Part shown: piece by piece, positions 27,766-36,495 of the stretch
How the letters are laid out: every line of letters starts with the position of its first letter
Position numbering within the stretch: the first letter of the stretch is position 1
Origin: Nocardia speluncae NBRC 108251
GTDB taxonomy: Bacteria; Actinomycetota; Actinomycetes; Mycobacteriales; Mycobacteriaceae
Reading direction: 5' to 3'
Length of the DNA stretch: 64,000 nucleotides
Assembly (NCBI RefSeq): GCF_001613245.1
Contig: NZ_BDBZ01000013.1
Location: 124,001-188,000 of the forward strand
Made by a program: the position numbers and the translations under genes
Notes under the pieces: generated by a model
Databases searched by the model: none
The model's input: the letters and a program-made list of their open reading frames with translations, nothing else
Told to the model about the DNA's origin: nothing

Positions 27766-27797
27766 AACTCCTCGCCGGACGAGTCCGGCGAGGAGTT
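27766..27797 (+). terminator. Hairpin terminator after the aldo/keto reductase
   Basis: Perfect 14-bp stem (27766-27779 with 27784-27797) closed by a CGAG tetraloop. Nothing else recognisable lies in 27629-27936. Confidence 0.75.
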
Positions 27798-27936
27798 GTG
27801 CGGTGAAGTCGACCAGGATCGACCGTCATACACCGGGTATCGGAGACGGCAGCATCCGCGGACAAGCGAATGGCTTGCAAGGGTTATTCAGCGCCGGTAG
27901 CGTCTGGGCGATCTGGCGGTAGGGGGAAGGGGAGAT

Positions 27937-28272
27937 ATGACTTCGCCGCTGCAGGTGGACATCGACCTGCTCGACAAGGCAGCCCAGTCGGTGCGTGGTG
28001 CCGAGCAGGTACTCACGGACGCGATGGCATCGATGGCCGAAGACGGGCATGGTGATATCGGTACGACCGAGCTCAACGATGCCGCAGACAGCTTTCGGAC
28101 ACGATGGAAGTTCGGTATCGAGCGGATCGGTGACGCGGCCGCGGTAACAGCCGATGGCATCACGGCCTGCGCGAATGCCTACCGGCAGCTCGATGATGCG
28201 GTGGCCGCGGCACTCGGAGAGACGGGCAATGCCATTTCCAGCCGGCCGACCGTCCAGATTACCGATCTGTGA
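27937..28272 (+). CDS. EspC/WXG100-like small helical protein
   Basis: 111 residues, predicted helical hairpin, no signal peptide. The pattern V-D-I-D-L-L-D-K-A-A-Q-S near the start, F-R-T-R-W in the turn region and A-Y-R-Q-L-D-D-A-V in the second helix resembles the EspC-like family of type VII secretion-associated proteins in Nocardia and mycobacteria. The ATG at 27937 has a GGAG at 6 nt. The next gene overlaps by 4 nt (GTGA), so it heads a four-gene operon. Family assignment is by pattern only. Confidence 0.7.
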   Translation: MTSPLQVDIDLLDKAAQSVRGAEQVLTDAMASMAEDGHGDIGTTELNDAADSFRTRWKFGIERIGDAAAVTADGITACANAYRQLDDAVAAALGETGNAISSRPTVQITDL

Positions 28273-28469
28273 CCGAAAACCCTTATCCCAAACTAGGTTT
28301 CAACCCAGTTCCCGGTCTCCCGACGGATGTCGATCAGCTGCGTACACGGATCGATGCGGCGGCTACGGCTATTCGAGATACGAACGCGGTCCTGACCAGA
28401 ACTGCGGTATCGGCCGCCATCTGTCCACCGGTGGAGCGACGGTCACCTCCACACTCGCGGTATGCGTAA
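28269..28469 (+). pseudogene. Truncated type VII secretion-associated protein (N-terminal remnant)
   Basis: 66 codons starting M-T-E-N-P-Y-P-K-L-G-F-N-P-V-P-G and continuing V-D-Q-L-R-T-R-I. This matches my recollection of the start of a much longer actinobacterial family of secreted, toxin-like proteins encoded after EspC-like genes. After about residue 45 the sequence stops resembling that family and runs out at 28467. A different frame then carries another protein's C-terminus. The simplest reading is an internal deletion that fused two neighbours out of frame. Confidence 0.55.
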
Positions 28470-28498
28470 CCGACGGCGAGAAAGGAAACCCTCGCCTG

Positions 28499-28840
28499 AT
28501 GCTCGCTCATCTGATCGAGTCGAGATCCGCTTCCGAGGAGAAAAGCGATTCTTGGTTCGGCGATGTGGACGGTAGGCCGATGCTGGTCACCGAGCGTGTG
28601 GCGGAGTTACCGGCTCCCGCGATCGAAGGGCTGCCTTCATCCGGCGGTCCGGCCGAGGTTTATCAACTGGAAGCGCTGGTGCCATCCGATAAGGGGGAGG
28701 CCCTCGCCGCGATCCAACTCTCGACGAGTTTCGTCACCGAAGGCCCGCAATACAGGCGGATGGTCTTCGATGCGGCCCGTTCTGTTGCTTTCCGGCCCGG
28801 CACCGTCAACGGTGTCACGAACACCTCCCTGAGACTATGA
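28499..28840 (+). CDS. C-terminal remnant or small hypothetical protein
   Basis: From ATG 28499 (AAAGGA about 11 nt upstream) 113 codons run to 28840. Sequence similarity in this frame seems to begin earlier, with T-S-T-L-A-V-C-V-T-D-G-E before the ATG, so the real protein was longer. The ending F-V-T-E-G-P-Q-Y-R-R-M-V-F-D-A-A-R-S-V resembles C-termini of conserved proteins from Nocardia type VII-associated clusters. It overlaps the RDD gene by 4 nt, so translation may persist. I treat it as probably decayed. Confidence 0.5.
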   Translation: MLAHLIESRSASEEKSDSWFGDVDGRPMLVTERVAELPAPAIEGLPSSGGPAEVYQLEALVPSDKGEALAAIQLSTSFVTEGPQYRRMVFDAARSVAFRPGTVNGVTNTSLRL

Positions 28841-29934
28841 ACGCTTCGACTGATACGCCGGCGCCGGCGATCTCGTACCCCGACACATCAGCTGCGGTGG
28901 GCGGCAATGGGTTCGGTCGGCTTGTCTTGCTCTGGTTCGGGCTGCTCGGCGCAGTGTTCGCTGTTCCCGGCGTCGTTCTCTGCATAGAACTCGGCGATCC
29001 CGAGTATCCGGCCCTGATGCGCCGCACGGCCGATTTCGGGGTGATGCTCTGTATCCTGCTGTTCTGCCTCGGCCCCGTGCTCTCGTTCTACATGTGGCGC
29101 AAACGCCGGATCGAGCGCATTCTGCGAACCCATCCATGGGTCGTGTGGCGAGTCGATTACGAGTGCAACCCGACGGAGACGATCGTATTGCGCGACGCGC
29201 AGGACACACCGATCTCCCGGCTCACCATCAGCAGTTCGGGTTCGCAGCGCCGCGCGGTCGTGGACGAGAAAGCGACCCATGTGTGGTTCGCGGGCGATCC
29301 GCTGCGCCGAGGTGTGATCGCTCGCCCCGGTGGCTCATATCCGCTCTATGTCTTCGGCTCGCCCATAAGAAGTTCTGGGGTCGTGCCGAAACCGAAGAAG
29401 CCCCAACTTCCGCTGGACCTACCTCCGCACCTCCGACCAGGACGTACCAGACGAACGGCCGCATTCTGCCTGGATCTACTGGTCCATCTCGGATGCGGAG
29501 TGGCTGTTGGCATCGCTGCGGCAAAGCCGACGTCGGCACAAGCGCTGATCGCTCTCGATTTCGATATCGGCCGAGTAGTACTCCCGTTTCTCGGAGCCTG
29601 GGCCGGTGCCTCGTTCATCAACCGGGTATTGCTCCAATCCGTGGCCCACACCACGCTCGGTAAGGCGGTATTCGGCCTGTGCGCGATCGACCCGGAGACA
29701 CTCGGGTTCCCTACGTTCGGGAGGCTGACAGGAGCGTGGTTCATGGGGCTCTACCTGTCTGCCGCGTTACCGCTGTGCGTGGTGACATTCTCGGATGTAC
29801 CCGGCCCGGACGAGCCGAAGAGATATCTGCTTCCGGCGATTCGGCACGGCGTTCCGGGTGGGATGGCGATCGCGGGATCGGTGGGGTCGATCGACACTCG
29901 ACTCGACGGAACCGGCCGTGAAGGACGGGAATGA
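28837..29934 (+). CDS. RDD-family membrane protein
   Basis: 365 residues. Two N-terminal TM segments (about 30-52 and 68-88), a roughly 100-residue soluble domain, then a C-terminal RDD module: R-R-T-A-A-F-C-L-D-L-L-V near residue 207 and the conserved F-I-N-R-V-L-L...T-L-G-K-A-V-F-G-L near 280. RDD proteins are small membrane proteins, some involved in ion exchange. The ATG at 28837 overlaps the preceding stop (ATGA), placing it in the EspC-like operon; it may serve that cluster, or be a fourth gene of unrelated role. Confidence 0.8.
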   Translation: MNASTDTPAPAISYPDTSAAVGGNGFGRLVLLWFGLLGAVFAVPGVVLCIELGDPEYPALMRRTADFGVMLCILLFCLGPVLSFYMWRKRRIERILRTHPWVVWRVDYECNPTETIVLRDAQDTPISRLTISSSGSQRRAVVDEKATHVWFAGDPLRRGVIARPGGSYPLYVFGSPIRSSGVVPKPKKPQLPLDLPPHLRPGRTRRTAAFCLDLLVHLGCGVAVGIAAAKPTSAQALIALDFDIGRVVLPFLGAWAGASFINRVLLQSVAHTTLGKAVFGLCAIDPETLGFPTFGRLTGAWFMGLYLSAALPLCVVTFSDVPGPDEPKRYLLPAIRHGVPGGMAIAGSVGSIDTRLDGTGREGRE

Positions 29935-30061
29935 CGGGTTTCTGGATGCCACCGGCGCGGCAGCGTTGCCAGGCCCTCGCGGGCCGTCCGGAGTGCTGCG
30001 AGTGTGTGATGGCACCGCCGTAGCCCCGTCTGTGGTGATCGGCCAGAGTGCCGCTTGCGAA

Positions 30062-31189
30062 TCAGTCGCACAGGGCGTGGGTGAGCCGGCTGCGGCTATC
30101 GGATTCGGCGGGTGTCCCGGTGTAGGAGAGGGTGACAGCCCGCCCTGCCGAGGTGGCGCCGGTGAGCGCGGAAAAGCCGAAGATCCCGCCGTTGTGCCCG
30201 ATGAATTGCGCCCCGCACGGTAGCTCGGTGTATCCGAGGCCGAGACCGTAGAACATGCCGTCCCCGTTGCCCATGTCCACACCGTCCAGCATCTGTTCCA
30301 GCTGAGGTTGCGGGACCACCTGCCCGGCCGACAGGGCGGTGTAGAAGCGGTTCAGGTCGGCACCGGTGCTGACGAGCGCGCCCGCACTCCACGGCAGCGA
30401 CGGTTCTATGCGGGTGACGTCTGTGATTACGCCGTCGATGGCCCGGTATCCGATGGGGTGTGGTGCGCGCAGACCGGTTTCACCGGTAGCCGGCAGATAG
30501 GTGCCGGACAGGTTGAGCGGCGCGGTGATACGGTCGCGTAGCTCATCGGAGTAGCGGTGGCCCGTCACCATTTCGATCAGCCGGCCGGCGACGAGATAAT
30601 TGGTGTTGGTGTATTCGAACCGTGTGCCGGGCGCGAACTGCGCGGGATTGCGCAACGCCTCTGCAATCACCTGGTCCGGGTCGAACGTGCGGCCATCGTG
30701 CGCGGCACGGTACTCACTGTCTCCAGGAGAACCGGTCAGTTCGGGCAGTCCACTTCGGTGGCCCAGGATCTGGCGGACGGTGATGGCCTGTCCGTTCACG
30801 CTGTCGCCGCTGAACAGGCCGGGCAGGTAAGCGGCGATCGGACGATCGAGCTCGACTCTGTGTTCCGCCGCGAGTTGCAAAACGATTGCGGCGGTAAATG
30901 TTTTGGTGACGCTGCCGACCCGGACATGCTGCGGCCGGTCGGCAGGCATCGGTGATCGGGTACTGATATCGGCGACTCCTGAGGCCGATACCGTTTCGGA
31001 GTCACCTTCGGTGAGTGTGGCAATGGCACCTACAGCACCTGAATCGACTGCTGAATCAAGGTCTGCTTGCACACTGTGCACGCGTGCGGCGGATACCACG
31101 GGTGCAGTGGAGTGATCCCCGGACGTGCCGCAGGCGGTGAGCAACACGGCGGCGGCACAGATCGAGGCGGCGACAGCCTGTATACGCAT
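30062..31189 (-). CDS. Lipoprotein serine hydrolase (beta-lactamase class C / DD-peptidase fold)
   Basis: 375 residues. The signal peptide ends in lipobox L-T-A-C near residue 20, so it is membrane-anchored on the outside. Catalytic S-V-T-K (SxxK) near residue 93, Y-T-N (YxN) near 195 and a late H-N-G-G motif in the KTG position are all present. The family includes DD-carboxypeptidases, esterases and beta-lactamase-like proteins; substrate not predictable. The ATG at 31189 is chosen because it begins the signal peptide; upstream codons are not secretory. Confidence 0.9.
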   Translation of the reverse strand: MRIQAVAASICAAAVLLTACGTSGDHSTAPVVSAARVHSVQADLDSAVDSGAVGAIATLTEGDSETVSASGVADISTRSPMPADRPQHVRVGSVTKTFTAAIVLQLAAEHRVELDRPIAAYLPGLFSGDSVNGQAITVRQILGHRSGLPELTGSPGDSEYRAAHDGRTFDPDQVIAEALRNPAQFAPGTRFEYTNTNYLVAGRLIEMVTGHRYSDELRDRITAPLNLSGTYLPATGETGLRAPHPIGYRAIDGVITDVTRIEPSLPWSAGALVSTGADLNRFYTALSAGQVVPQPQLEQMLDGVDMGNGDGMFYGLGLGYTELPCGAQFIGHNGGIFGFSALTGATSAGRAVTLSYTGTPAESDSRSRLTHALCD

Positions 31190-31372
31190 GAATGGACAGT
31201 AGAAACCAGCAACCGGCGCGCGCACCGGACCGGAGTACGGCATGGGGGTGGCACCAGAGTACGACAGGAGCGGATGTCTGCAGGAACGAAGTCGCTCGCT
31301 GGTGTGCCCGGCCGGCGTCGGGCCGCTACCGGCGGATTCCACCACCGGGGGTTCCGACGCCGGCCCGGTCAC

Positions 31373-31768
31373 CTATCTGCGTGCCGAACCGGCGCTCGCG
31401 GCTACGGCGGTACCGTCGGCTTCCAGCCGGGCCCGGACCTCCGCGATATGGTCGGCCAGCTCGGCTTCGTCGATGACATTCCTGGCGATCAACGAATGTG
31501 CCAGCGCGACGAGCTGATTCTCCGGGAAGGGCAGCGCCGGATACACCTCCCCGGTGAGACGATCCTCCTCGTCACGCCGGGTGAGTAGCGGTAGCGCGTT
31601 TCCTTCCCGATCGAGGGCATCGCACACGCCGTCCAGGCTCGATTTCCAAGGAGGAGAGGGGTTCTCGACACCGTACTTATCGGCCATCCGTGACCACACC
31701 TGCCCCCGGGTGATCATCTGCTCCAGCAGCCGAACTCGGATCCGCGTGACGTCCTGGTCCATTGGCAT
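31373..31768 (-). CDS. Third gene of the nitrile hydratase-like operon (accessory or extra subunit)
   Basis: 131 residues. The region P-F-P-E-N-Q-L-V-A-L-A-H-S-L-I-A-R-N-V-I-D-E resembles helical segments of NHase-family subunits and of nitrile hydratase activator proteins. Start ATG 31768 with GGAGG 7 nt upstream. It follows the alpha-like gene by 18 nt in the same direction. Thiocyanate hydrolase and toyocamycin nitrile hydratase have three subunits, but there the beta chain is split, whereas here the beta-like gene is complete. An assembly chaperone/activator or an extra subunit are both possible. Confidence 0.6.
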   Translation of the reverse strand: MPMDQDVTRIRVRLLEQMITRGQVWSRMADKYGVENPSPPWKSSLDGVCDALDREGNALPLLTRRDEEDRLTGEVYPALPFPENQLVALAHSLIARNVIDEAELADHIAEVRARLEADGTAVAASAGSARR

Positions 31769-31786
31769 CTGTTGTCCTCCGGTCGG

Positions 31787-32509
31787 TCAGTAGTTCTGCG
31801 CCGGATGGACCGCGGCATGGACCGGGCGATCCAGATCCGCGGTTCTTCCGGGCTTGGGCAGGGCGACCCCGATCAGGCAGTCACGGGTCACGATCTCCGT
31901 GAGCTGCTCCTCGTTCCATCCTTGCGTACCGTCCGGCCGCACCGGTAGCACCATGAACCGGTGCTTGGAATTGGAATCCTCGACTCGGATCCGGACGTCC
32001 TCGGTGAGGTAGAGGCCGAACTCGGCGAGCACCTGACGCGGCCAGCGGACGAGCCGGCGGCGGTAGTTCGGCGTCCGATACCACTCGGGTGAATTTCCGA
32101 GCAGCGGGCGGGGGTAGCAGGAGCACAGGCTGCAACAGACCACGTGATGCAGCGTGGGTGTGTTCTCGAGGATGTGTAGCGCGGTGAAATCGCTGGGCGT
32201 CCCGAACCCGGTCGGCTTCAGCCAGTCGATGCCGACTTCGTGGCAGGCGGTGATGGGGTCTTCCAGCGCGAGCTGCTTGAAATCGGGGTCCGACCACGCC
32301 TTGGCGACGAACCGGGCGCCCGGCGCCGGTCCCAGTTGCTCGAAATACTCCGTGTACCGGCGGTGATCCTCGGCGGTGAACAATCCCTTCTCGATCGCCA
32401 GCTCGCGTAGCGCGATTTCGAGCACTTCGAAATCGGTGACCTCCTCGACCATCGGTGCTGCGTGCCGGGGAGCTGCGTCGTTTTCACCTTCGTTCGATAT
32501 CCCGCTCAT
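31787..32509 (-). CDS. Nitrile hydratase / thiocyanate hydrolase alpha-type metal subunit
   Basis: 240 residues. The metal site reads V-C-C-S-L-C-S-C-Y-P-R-P. The core C-S-L-C-S-C is the claw that binds low-spin Fe(III) or Co(III); an extra Cys precedes it. Ser at the second position is usual for Fe-type enzymes, while the following Y-P-x-P and flanking sequence are Co-type-like. Other family blocks: G-A-R-F-V-A-K-A-W-S-D-P and R-D-C-L-I-G-V near the end. Hydrates nitriles to amides, or hydrolyses thiocyanate. ATG 32509 has AAAGGAA upstream. It sits 30 nt after the beta-like gene. Confidence 0.88.
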   Translation of the reverse strand: MSGISNEGENDAAPRHAAPMVEEVTDFEVLEIALRELAIEKGLFTAEDHRRYTEYFEQLGPAPGARFVAKAWSDPDFKQLALEDPITACHEVGIDWLKPTGFGTPSDFTALHILENTPTLHHVVCCSLCSCYPRPLLGNSPEWYRTPNYRRRLVRWPRQVLAEFGLYLTEDVRIRVEDSNSKHRFMVLPVRPDGTQGWNEEQLTEIVTRDCLIGVALPKPGRTADLDRPVHAAVHPAQNY

Positions 32510-32539
32510 CGTGTTCCTTTCATCGAGGTGCCGCGGGGT

Positions 32540-33361
32540 CTACGAGATCGGCCGAAGCCAGGGTTCCGATATTTCCGCTTGCAAAGTGTCGTCGGCGCAC
32601 CCGCGGTACGGGTCCCACAGCTCTGTCATATCGAAGCGCACGATGTAGAACCATTCGGGCCGCCGATCCTCGCGGTCGAACGCCTCGTCCTCTGGTATCG
32701 GGCTTTCGTAGGACACTTTGACGACGGTGCCCGTTTTTCCGCGCAGATACTCCTGGGTGCGGGTGTAGAAGATTGTCGGAAGTTCACGCACCGAGACCTG
32801 GTCACCGACCGCGAACCGGGGAGTATCCGCTTTCCCGGCGAAGCATTGGGGGTCGCCGAAACCGACCGCATCCCGGTGATGGATATTGCGGGTGACGCCG
32901 GTGCCGTCCCCGGTGCTACGTGGTGCCGCTTCCAACGGGCCGGGCCGGCCTGCGTACCGCTCCCGGACCTCCTGGGTGCGTTCGAGCAGTTCGCGCAGCG
33001 TGATATGCCGTTTGTCGATGAGACAGCGGGCAATGGCGAGCACCCAGCGGCCGTAATAGGGAAATCCGAGATACTGTGTCCGCCCGATATCGACGTTCCC
33101 GATCCGCCGGCGTTCCTCGGACGTCCAGATACCTCGCCAGCCGAGCACTTCGCAGGTGACGAACGTATTGAGCTCCCAGACCTCTTCTTCTTTGTCCTCG
33201 AAGACAGCCGGTGCGTCGGGTTCGCCGCCCACATCGTGCGGGGTTTTCATGAATGCGCGGAAGAGTTCGTGATCTATCTGATCGGGGTAGGGCCAATCGC
33301 GGAGCTGATGTAGCGCTACGCGCAATTGGCTGACGTAGTCGTCCATGACCGAATTTGCCAT
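32540..33361 (-). CDS. Nitrile hydratase beta-type subunit
   Basis: 273 residues, complete: a helical N-terminal half (D-V-G-G-E-P-D-A-P near 45, G-R-W-V-L-A-I-A-R-C-L-I-D near 105) and an SH3-like C-terminal half beginning F-A-V-G-D-Q-V-S-V with G-K-T-G-T-V-V-K-V and the late F-Y-I-V-R-F-D-M-T-E-L-W. It pairs with the alpha subunit and shapes the active site. The ATG at 33361 is preferred over 33370 because AGGGAG lies 9 nt before it. First gene of a three-gene operon; no amidase gene adjoins. Confidence 0.85.
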   Translation of the reverse strand: MANSVMDDYVSQLRVALHQLRDWPYPDQIDHELFRAFMKTPHDVGGEPDAPAVFEDKEEEVWELNTFVTCEVLGWRGIWTSEERRRIGNVDIGRTQYLGFPYYGRWVLAIARCLIDKRHITLRELLERTQEVRERYAGRPGPLEAAPRSTGDGTGVTRNIHHRDAVGFGDPQCFAGKADTPRFAVGDQVSVRELPTIFYTRTQEYLRGKTGTVVKVSYESPIPEDEAFDREDRRPEWFYIVRFDMTELWDPYRGCADDTLQAEISEPWLRPIS

Positions 33362-33551
33362 GTTAACCATCTCCCTGAGGTGGGTAGGCCGACACCAACC
33401 TTAATGGGGGCAGGCCGGGTTTCCCGGTTTCGAATCCATCAAATCTCCGACTCCGTCGTTATGCGGTATCGACGTTCGCCCGGACGTCCTCGGGAACGGC
33501 GTCCCCGGCGGTCGCCGACCTCATGCCCCGCAACAAACTAGGCTGCTCGAG

Positions 33552-34274
33552 GTGCGCCCTACACCTGCCTTTGTGAACCTCCTGGACGACGCCGCCTTCC
33601 TCTCTCTCGAACACCAGTTGCATCTGGCCGACGTGCTCGGCGAGCACTCGTGGCAGGTGAACCTGCAAACCCGGGCTTTCACATTCGATACCGAGCACGG
33701 CAGCATCGAATGCACCGACTTCCATTTTCTGGGGACCGCGGCACCCGGCCCGGATTCGTGGCTGTGGTCGTGGGCGAATCGGTCCGGGTTCCCGGAATCG
33801 GTGGCCGCGCTTGCGGCGACCGTCCGGGAGTTCGGTGTCGAGCACGAGATCGGCGAACTGTCCGCCCCGGAACTCCCCTTCGACAGCCTCCCCTTCGACC
33901 AGCCGGAGCCGTTTCAGGTCGCGGCTGTGCAGACCGAAGCGGCCAAGGCCGTCACCGGCCGTTGGACCGGCTATCAGGGCCCGGCCGGCGACGACGGGAC
34001 CCGCGCCGCTTTTCTCGTCGAGCATCCTGATTTCCGGGTCCCGCCGGTCGAGGGGCCGCGGGTCATGCGGACCCTGACCGAGGGACTGTCCGGCCTGGCG
34101 CTGCACGACCACCGCCGCGCGCTGAACAGTTACCTTTCGCTACGCGGCCTGAATCCGGCGTTCTCGCCCGACGAAAGCCGGTTGATGGTCGACTCGCCCG
34201 TCCTCGCCGGGACGATCGGATTCGACGAGCACGGTGTGGCGGCCTCGCTCGAATTGAGCGTGCGAGGATCCTGA
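33552..34274 (+). CDS. DUF6882-like conserved hypothetical protein
   Basis: 240 residues, cytoplasmic, no TM segments. Pattern W-Q-V-N-L-Q-T-R-A-F-T-F, then F-H-F-L-G-T-A...S-W-L-W-S-W-A-N and a central G-R-W-T-G-Y-Q matches an actinobacterial family annotated DUF6882. Function unknown. The GTG at 33552 has no convincing ribosome site, so it may be leaderless. It is divergent from the NHase-like operon with 190 nt between. Confidence 0.75.
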   Translation: MRPTPAFVNLLDDAAFLSLEHQLHLADVLGEHSWQVNLQTRAFTFDTEHGSIECTDFHFLGTAAPGPDSWLWSWANRSGFPESVAALAATVREFGVEHEIGELSAPELPFDSLPFDQPEPFQVAAVQTEAAKAVTGRWTGYQGPAGDDGTRAAFLVEHPDFRVPPVEGPRVMRTLTEGLSGLALHDHRRALNSYLSLRGLNPAFSPDESRLMVDSPVLAGTIGFDEHGVAASLELSVRGS

Positions 34275-34328
34275 TAGCGCCAGTGGCGTAACCGGGCGCG
34301 GAATATTTCGTCCACGGCGGCGTCGGGG

Positions 34329-34976
34329 TCAGGCGCTGGTCACGGGTGTGGCGGCCGAGCGGCCCGCGATCGCCGAAGTGACCAGGTCGCTTCTGCTCGA
34401 GGGGGTGCCGGAGCGCAGGCTTTCGATCCATTCGGCCGTCGTGCCGACCGCCGCGTAGTTCGATTGCAACAGCACCATCAGCGTCGAATGCAGATCCGCT
34501 GCCGAAACCCGCCCGGCCTCGTTGGCCAGGTGGACAGCGCCGGTGGCGTCCGAAAGGATCTCCGCGGTGAAGCCGTGCCCCTCCGCTTCCACCGCGGTCC
34601 CGAGATCGCAGTTGTTGGTCATGTAGCCGACGATGGTGACGGTATCGACCTCGCGGGCGCGCAGCCATTCCACGAGGTCGGTGCCGGCGAAAACGCTGCT
34701 GTACTGCTTGTGAAGATGTTTGCTCGCCGTTGCGGTGCGTTCCTCGATGGCGGGATGCAGGGCCCAGCCGGGGGTGCCCTCCACGAAGGCCGGGGCGCCG
34801 GCGGGGCTCCGGTGCTGGACTACGACCACGGGAATGTCATGGGCACCGGCGGCGTCCATCGCGCCGACGATATTGGCGAGTGATTCGTCGCGCGGCGGGA
34901 ATTGGATCTCGAGCGGTCCCGCGAAGTATTCCTGCTGGACATCGACGACGATGAGGGCGCGGCGGGGGTTCGTCAT
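34329..34976 (-). CDS. Isochorismatase-fold cysteine hydrolase
   Basis: 215 residues. Motifs: A-L-I-V-V-D-V-Q-Q-E-Y-F with the catalytic Asp near residue 11, and V-G-Y-M-T-N-N-C-D-L-G-T-A with the nucleophile Cys. This branch holds nicotinamidase-like and other amidohydrolases; true isochorismatases lack the Cys, so I would not link it to the NRPS. ATG 34976. Divergent from a GlxA-type activator at 35112, a very common pairing in actinobacteria where the activator controls the hydrolase. Confidence 0.88.
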   Translation of the reverse strand: MTNPRRALIVVDVQQEYFAGPLEIQFPPRDESLANIVGAMDAAGAHDIPVVVVQHRSPAGAPAFVEGTPGWALHPAIEERTATASKHLHKQYSSVFAGTDLVEWLRAREVDTVTIVGYMTNNCDLGTAVEAEGHGFTAEILSDATGAVHLANEAGRVSAADLHSTLMVLLQSNYAAVGTTAEWIESLRSGTPSSRSDLVTSAIAGRSAATPVTSA

Positions 34977-35111
34977 GGGGATTGTGCTCCTCGGAAGATC
35001 GGGACTCGTACGCCGGGAGGGCGTCCTACTCGATTGTTCGCCCCCCGGCGATGATCCGTGAGTGGCACGAATGCATACTTTCGATGAGATCAGGCCACAA
35101 CGGGAGCCGGT

Positions 35112-36089
35112 ATGCGAATCGCTGTCCACACCTTCGACGACATCACCATGTTCCACCTGTCCGTGCCGTTGATGGTGTTCGGCGAGGTGACCCGCCTCGG
35201 ACTCGCCACCGACTGGGAAACCCGGCTGTGGTCGGCGGACGGTGATTCGATCCGTACGGTCGAGGGATATCCGATCGGCAATATCGCCGGCCCCGAGATC
35301 GTCGCCGACGCCGATATCGTGATCGTTCCGTCCTGGTCGCTACCGCCCGCGCCGGCCGCTCCCGAACTGCGTGAACAGCTCGCGGCGGCGCACGGGCGCG
35401 GTGCGACGATCGCCGGTCTGTGCCTGGGTGCGTTCCCGCTCGCCGACGCGGGCCTGCTCGACGGGCGCGCGGCCGTCACCCATTGGACGGCGATGCCGCT
35501 GCTGGCCGAGCGCCGCCCCGGGGTCCGGGTGGATACCTCGGTCCTCTACATCGATCACGGCGATGTCCTCACCTCGGCCGGCACCGCGGCCGCCCTCGAC
35601 GCCTGCCTGCACCTGGTCCGCACCCACCTCGGCGCCGCCGCCGCGACCCGGGTGGCGCGGTCGCTGGTCGTGGCACCGCACCGCGAAGGCGGGCAGGCGC
35701 AGTACATCGAACGACCGCTGGCCCGGCCCGCCACCGGGAATGCGCTCGGGGAGGTGCTGGACTGGGCCCTGGCCAGGCTGGACCAGCCGCTCACCGTCGA
35801 CAAGCTGGCAGAACAGGCACGAATGAGCCGGCGCAGTTTTGTCCGGCAATTCCGGCAGGCCACCGGCACAACACCGGCCCGCTGGATCCTCGAACGCCGC
35901 CTCGACGAAGCGCGCACGCTCCTGGAAACCACCGACTGGAGTATCGAAAACCTCGCTACAGCATGTGGATTCGGCAGTGCGGTCACCTTCCGGCAGAACT
36001 TCGATGCCGCGTTCGGCACGACCCCCACCGCCTACCGTCGGCGCTTCACCGCCGGTACGGCGGTTCGTCCTCGTGAACCCGGCACGTAG
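35112..36089 (+). CDS. GlxA-type regulator: DJ-1/PfpI domain plus AraC HTH
   Basis: 325 residues. The N-terminal class-I amidotransferase-like domain (about 1-180) has the nucleophile-elbow region I-A-G-L-C-L-G-A-F near residue 100. The C-terminal AraC domain (about 215-315) has two HTHs: L-A-E-Q-A-R-M-S-R-R-S-F-V-R-Q-F and L-A-T-A-C-G-F-G-S-A-V-T-F-R. Likely activates the divergent isochorismatase-fold gene. ATG 35112 with GGAG upstream. Confidence 0.92.
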   Translation: MRIAVHTFDDITMFHLSVPLMVFGEVTRLGLATDWETRLWSADGDSIRTVEGYPIGNIAGPEIVADADIVIVPSWSLPPAPAAPELREQLAAAHGRGATIAGLCLGAFPLADAGLLDGRAAVTHWTAMPLLAERRPGVRVDTSVLYIDHGDVLTSAGTAAALDACLHLVRTHLGAAAATRVARSLVVAPHREGGQAQYIERPLARPATGNALGEVLDWALARLDQPLTVDKLAEQARMSRRSFVRQFRQATGTTPARWILERRLDEARTLLETTDWSIENLATACGFGSAVTFRQNFDAAFGTTPTAYRRRFTAGTAVRPREPGT

Positions 36090-36099
36090 CATCGGGGCC

Positions 36100-36321
36100 A
36101 TGGTCGGTCCTGCGAAGCGCAATGGTCCCCTGAGGGGCGGTATGGGCGCCGGGCTGGCGATCGGGCTGGCGATCGGCGTGGCCGTCGGGGTCGCGCTCGG
36201 CAACCTCGCCATCGGTGCCGGGATCGGCGTCGCGATCGGAATTTCGTTCGGCCTGGCGATGCAGGGCGATTCCGGCGACAACGCGCCCGGCGACCGGGAC
36301 AAACCCGAGGTCGACAGCTGA
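36100..36321 (+). CDS. Small Gly-zipper membrane protein
   Basis: 73 residues. After a short basic N-terminus comes a continuous hydrophobic stretch rich in G-x-A/I-G steps (M-G-A-G-L-A-I-G-L-A-I-G and N-L-A-I-G-A-G-I-G-V-A-I-G) and an acidic tail. It begins 10 nt after the GlxA-type gene. A clear paralogue lies at 62588-62809 (shared G-N-L-A-I/L-G...F-G-L-A-M and similar acidic/basic tail). Function unknown; Gly-zippers often drive helix packing in membranes. Confidence 0.7.
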   Translation: MVGPAKRNGPLRGGMGAGLAIGLAIGVAVGVALGNLAIGAGIGVAIGISFGLAMQGDSGDNAPGDRDKPEVDS

Positions 36322-36495
36322 ACGTTCTCGGTACAGTGGTCCTTCCATAGCTCGGAACAACGGCGGTACCCCACATTCGATGACCCGGTATCGGGCGTTT
36401 CGATGGGGGTCCGCCCGATTTGCCATCCAAAGCCCCGAGCGGGAACCCGGCGCCACCGGACCGTTGCGGGTATCCGGTGTGGCCGGGCCGGGGAC

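Noticed and set aside
34329..34976. Isochorismatase-fold gene as part of a catechol siderophore pathway for the NRPS.
   Set aside because: It keeps the catalytic Cys of amidohydrolase-type members, is 15 kb away and is paired with a GlxA-type regulator.
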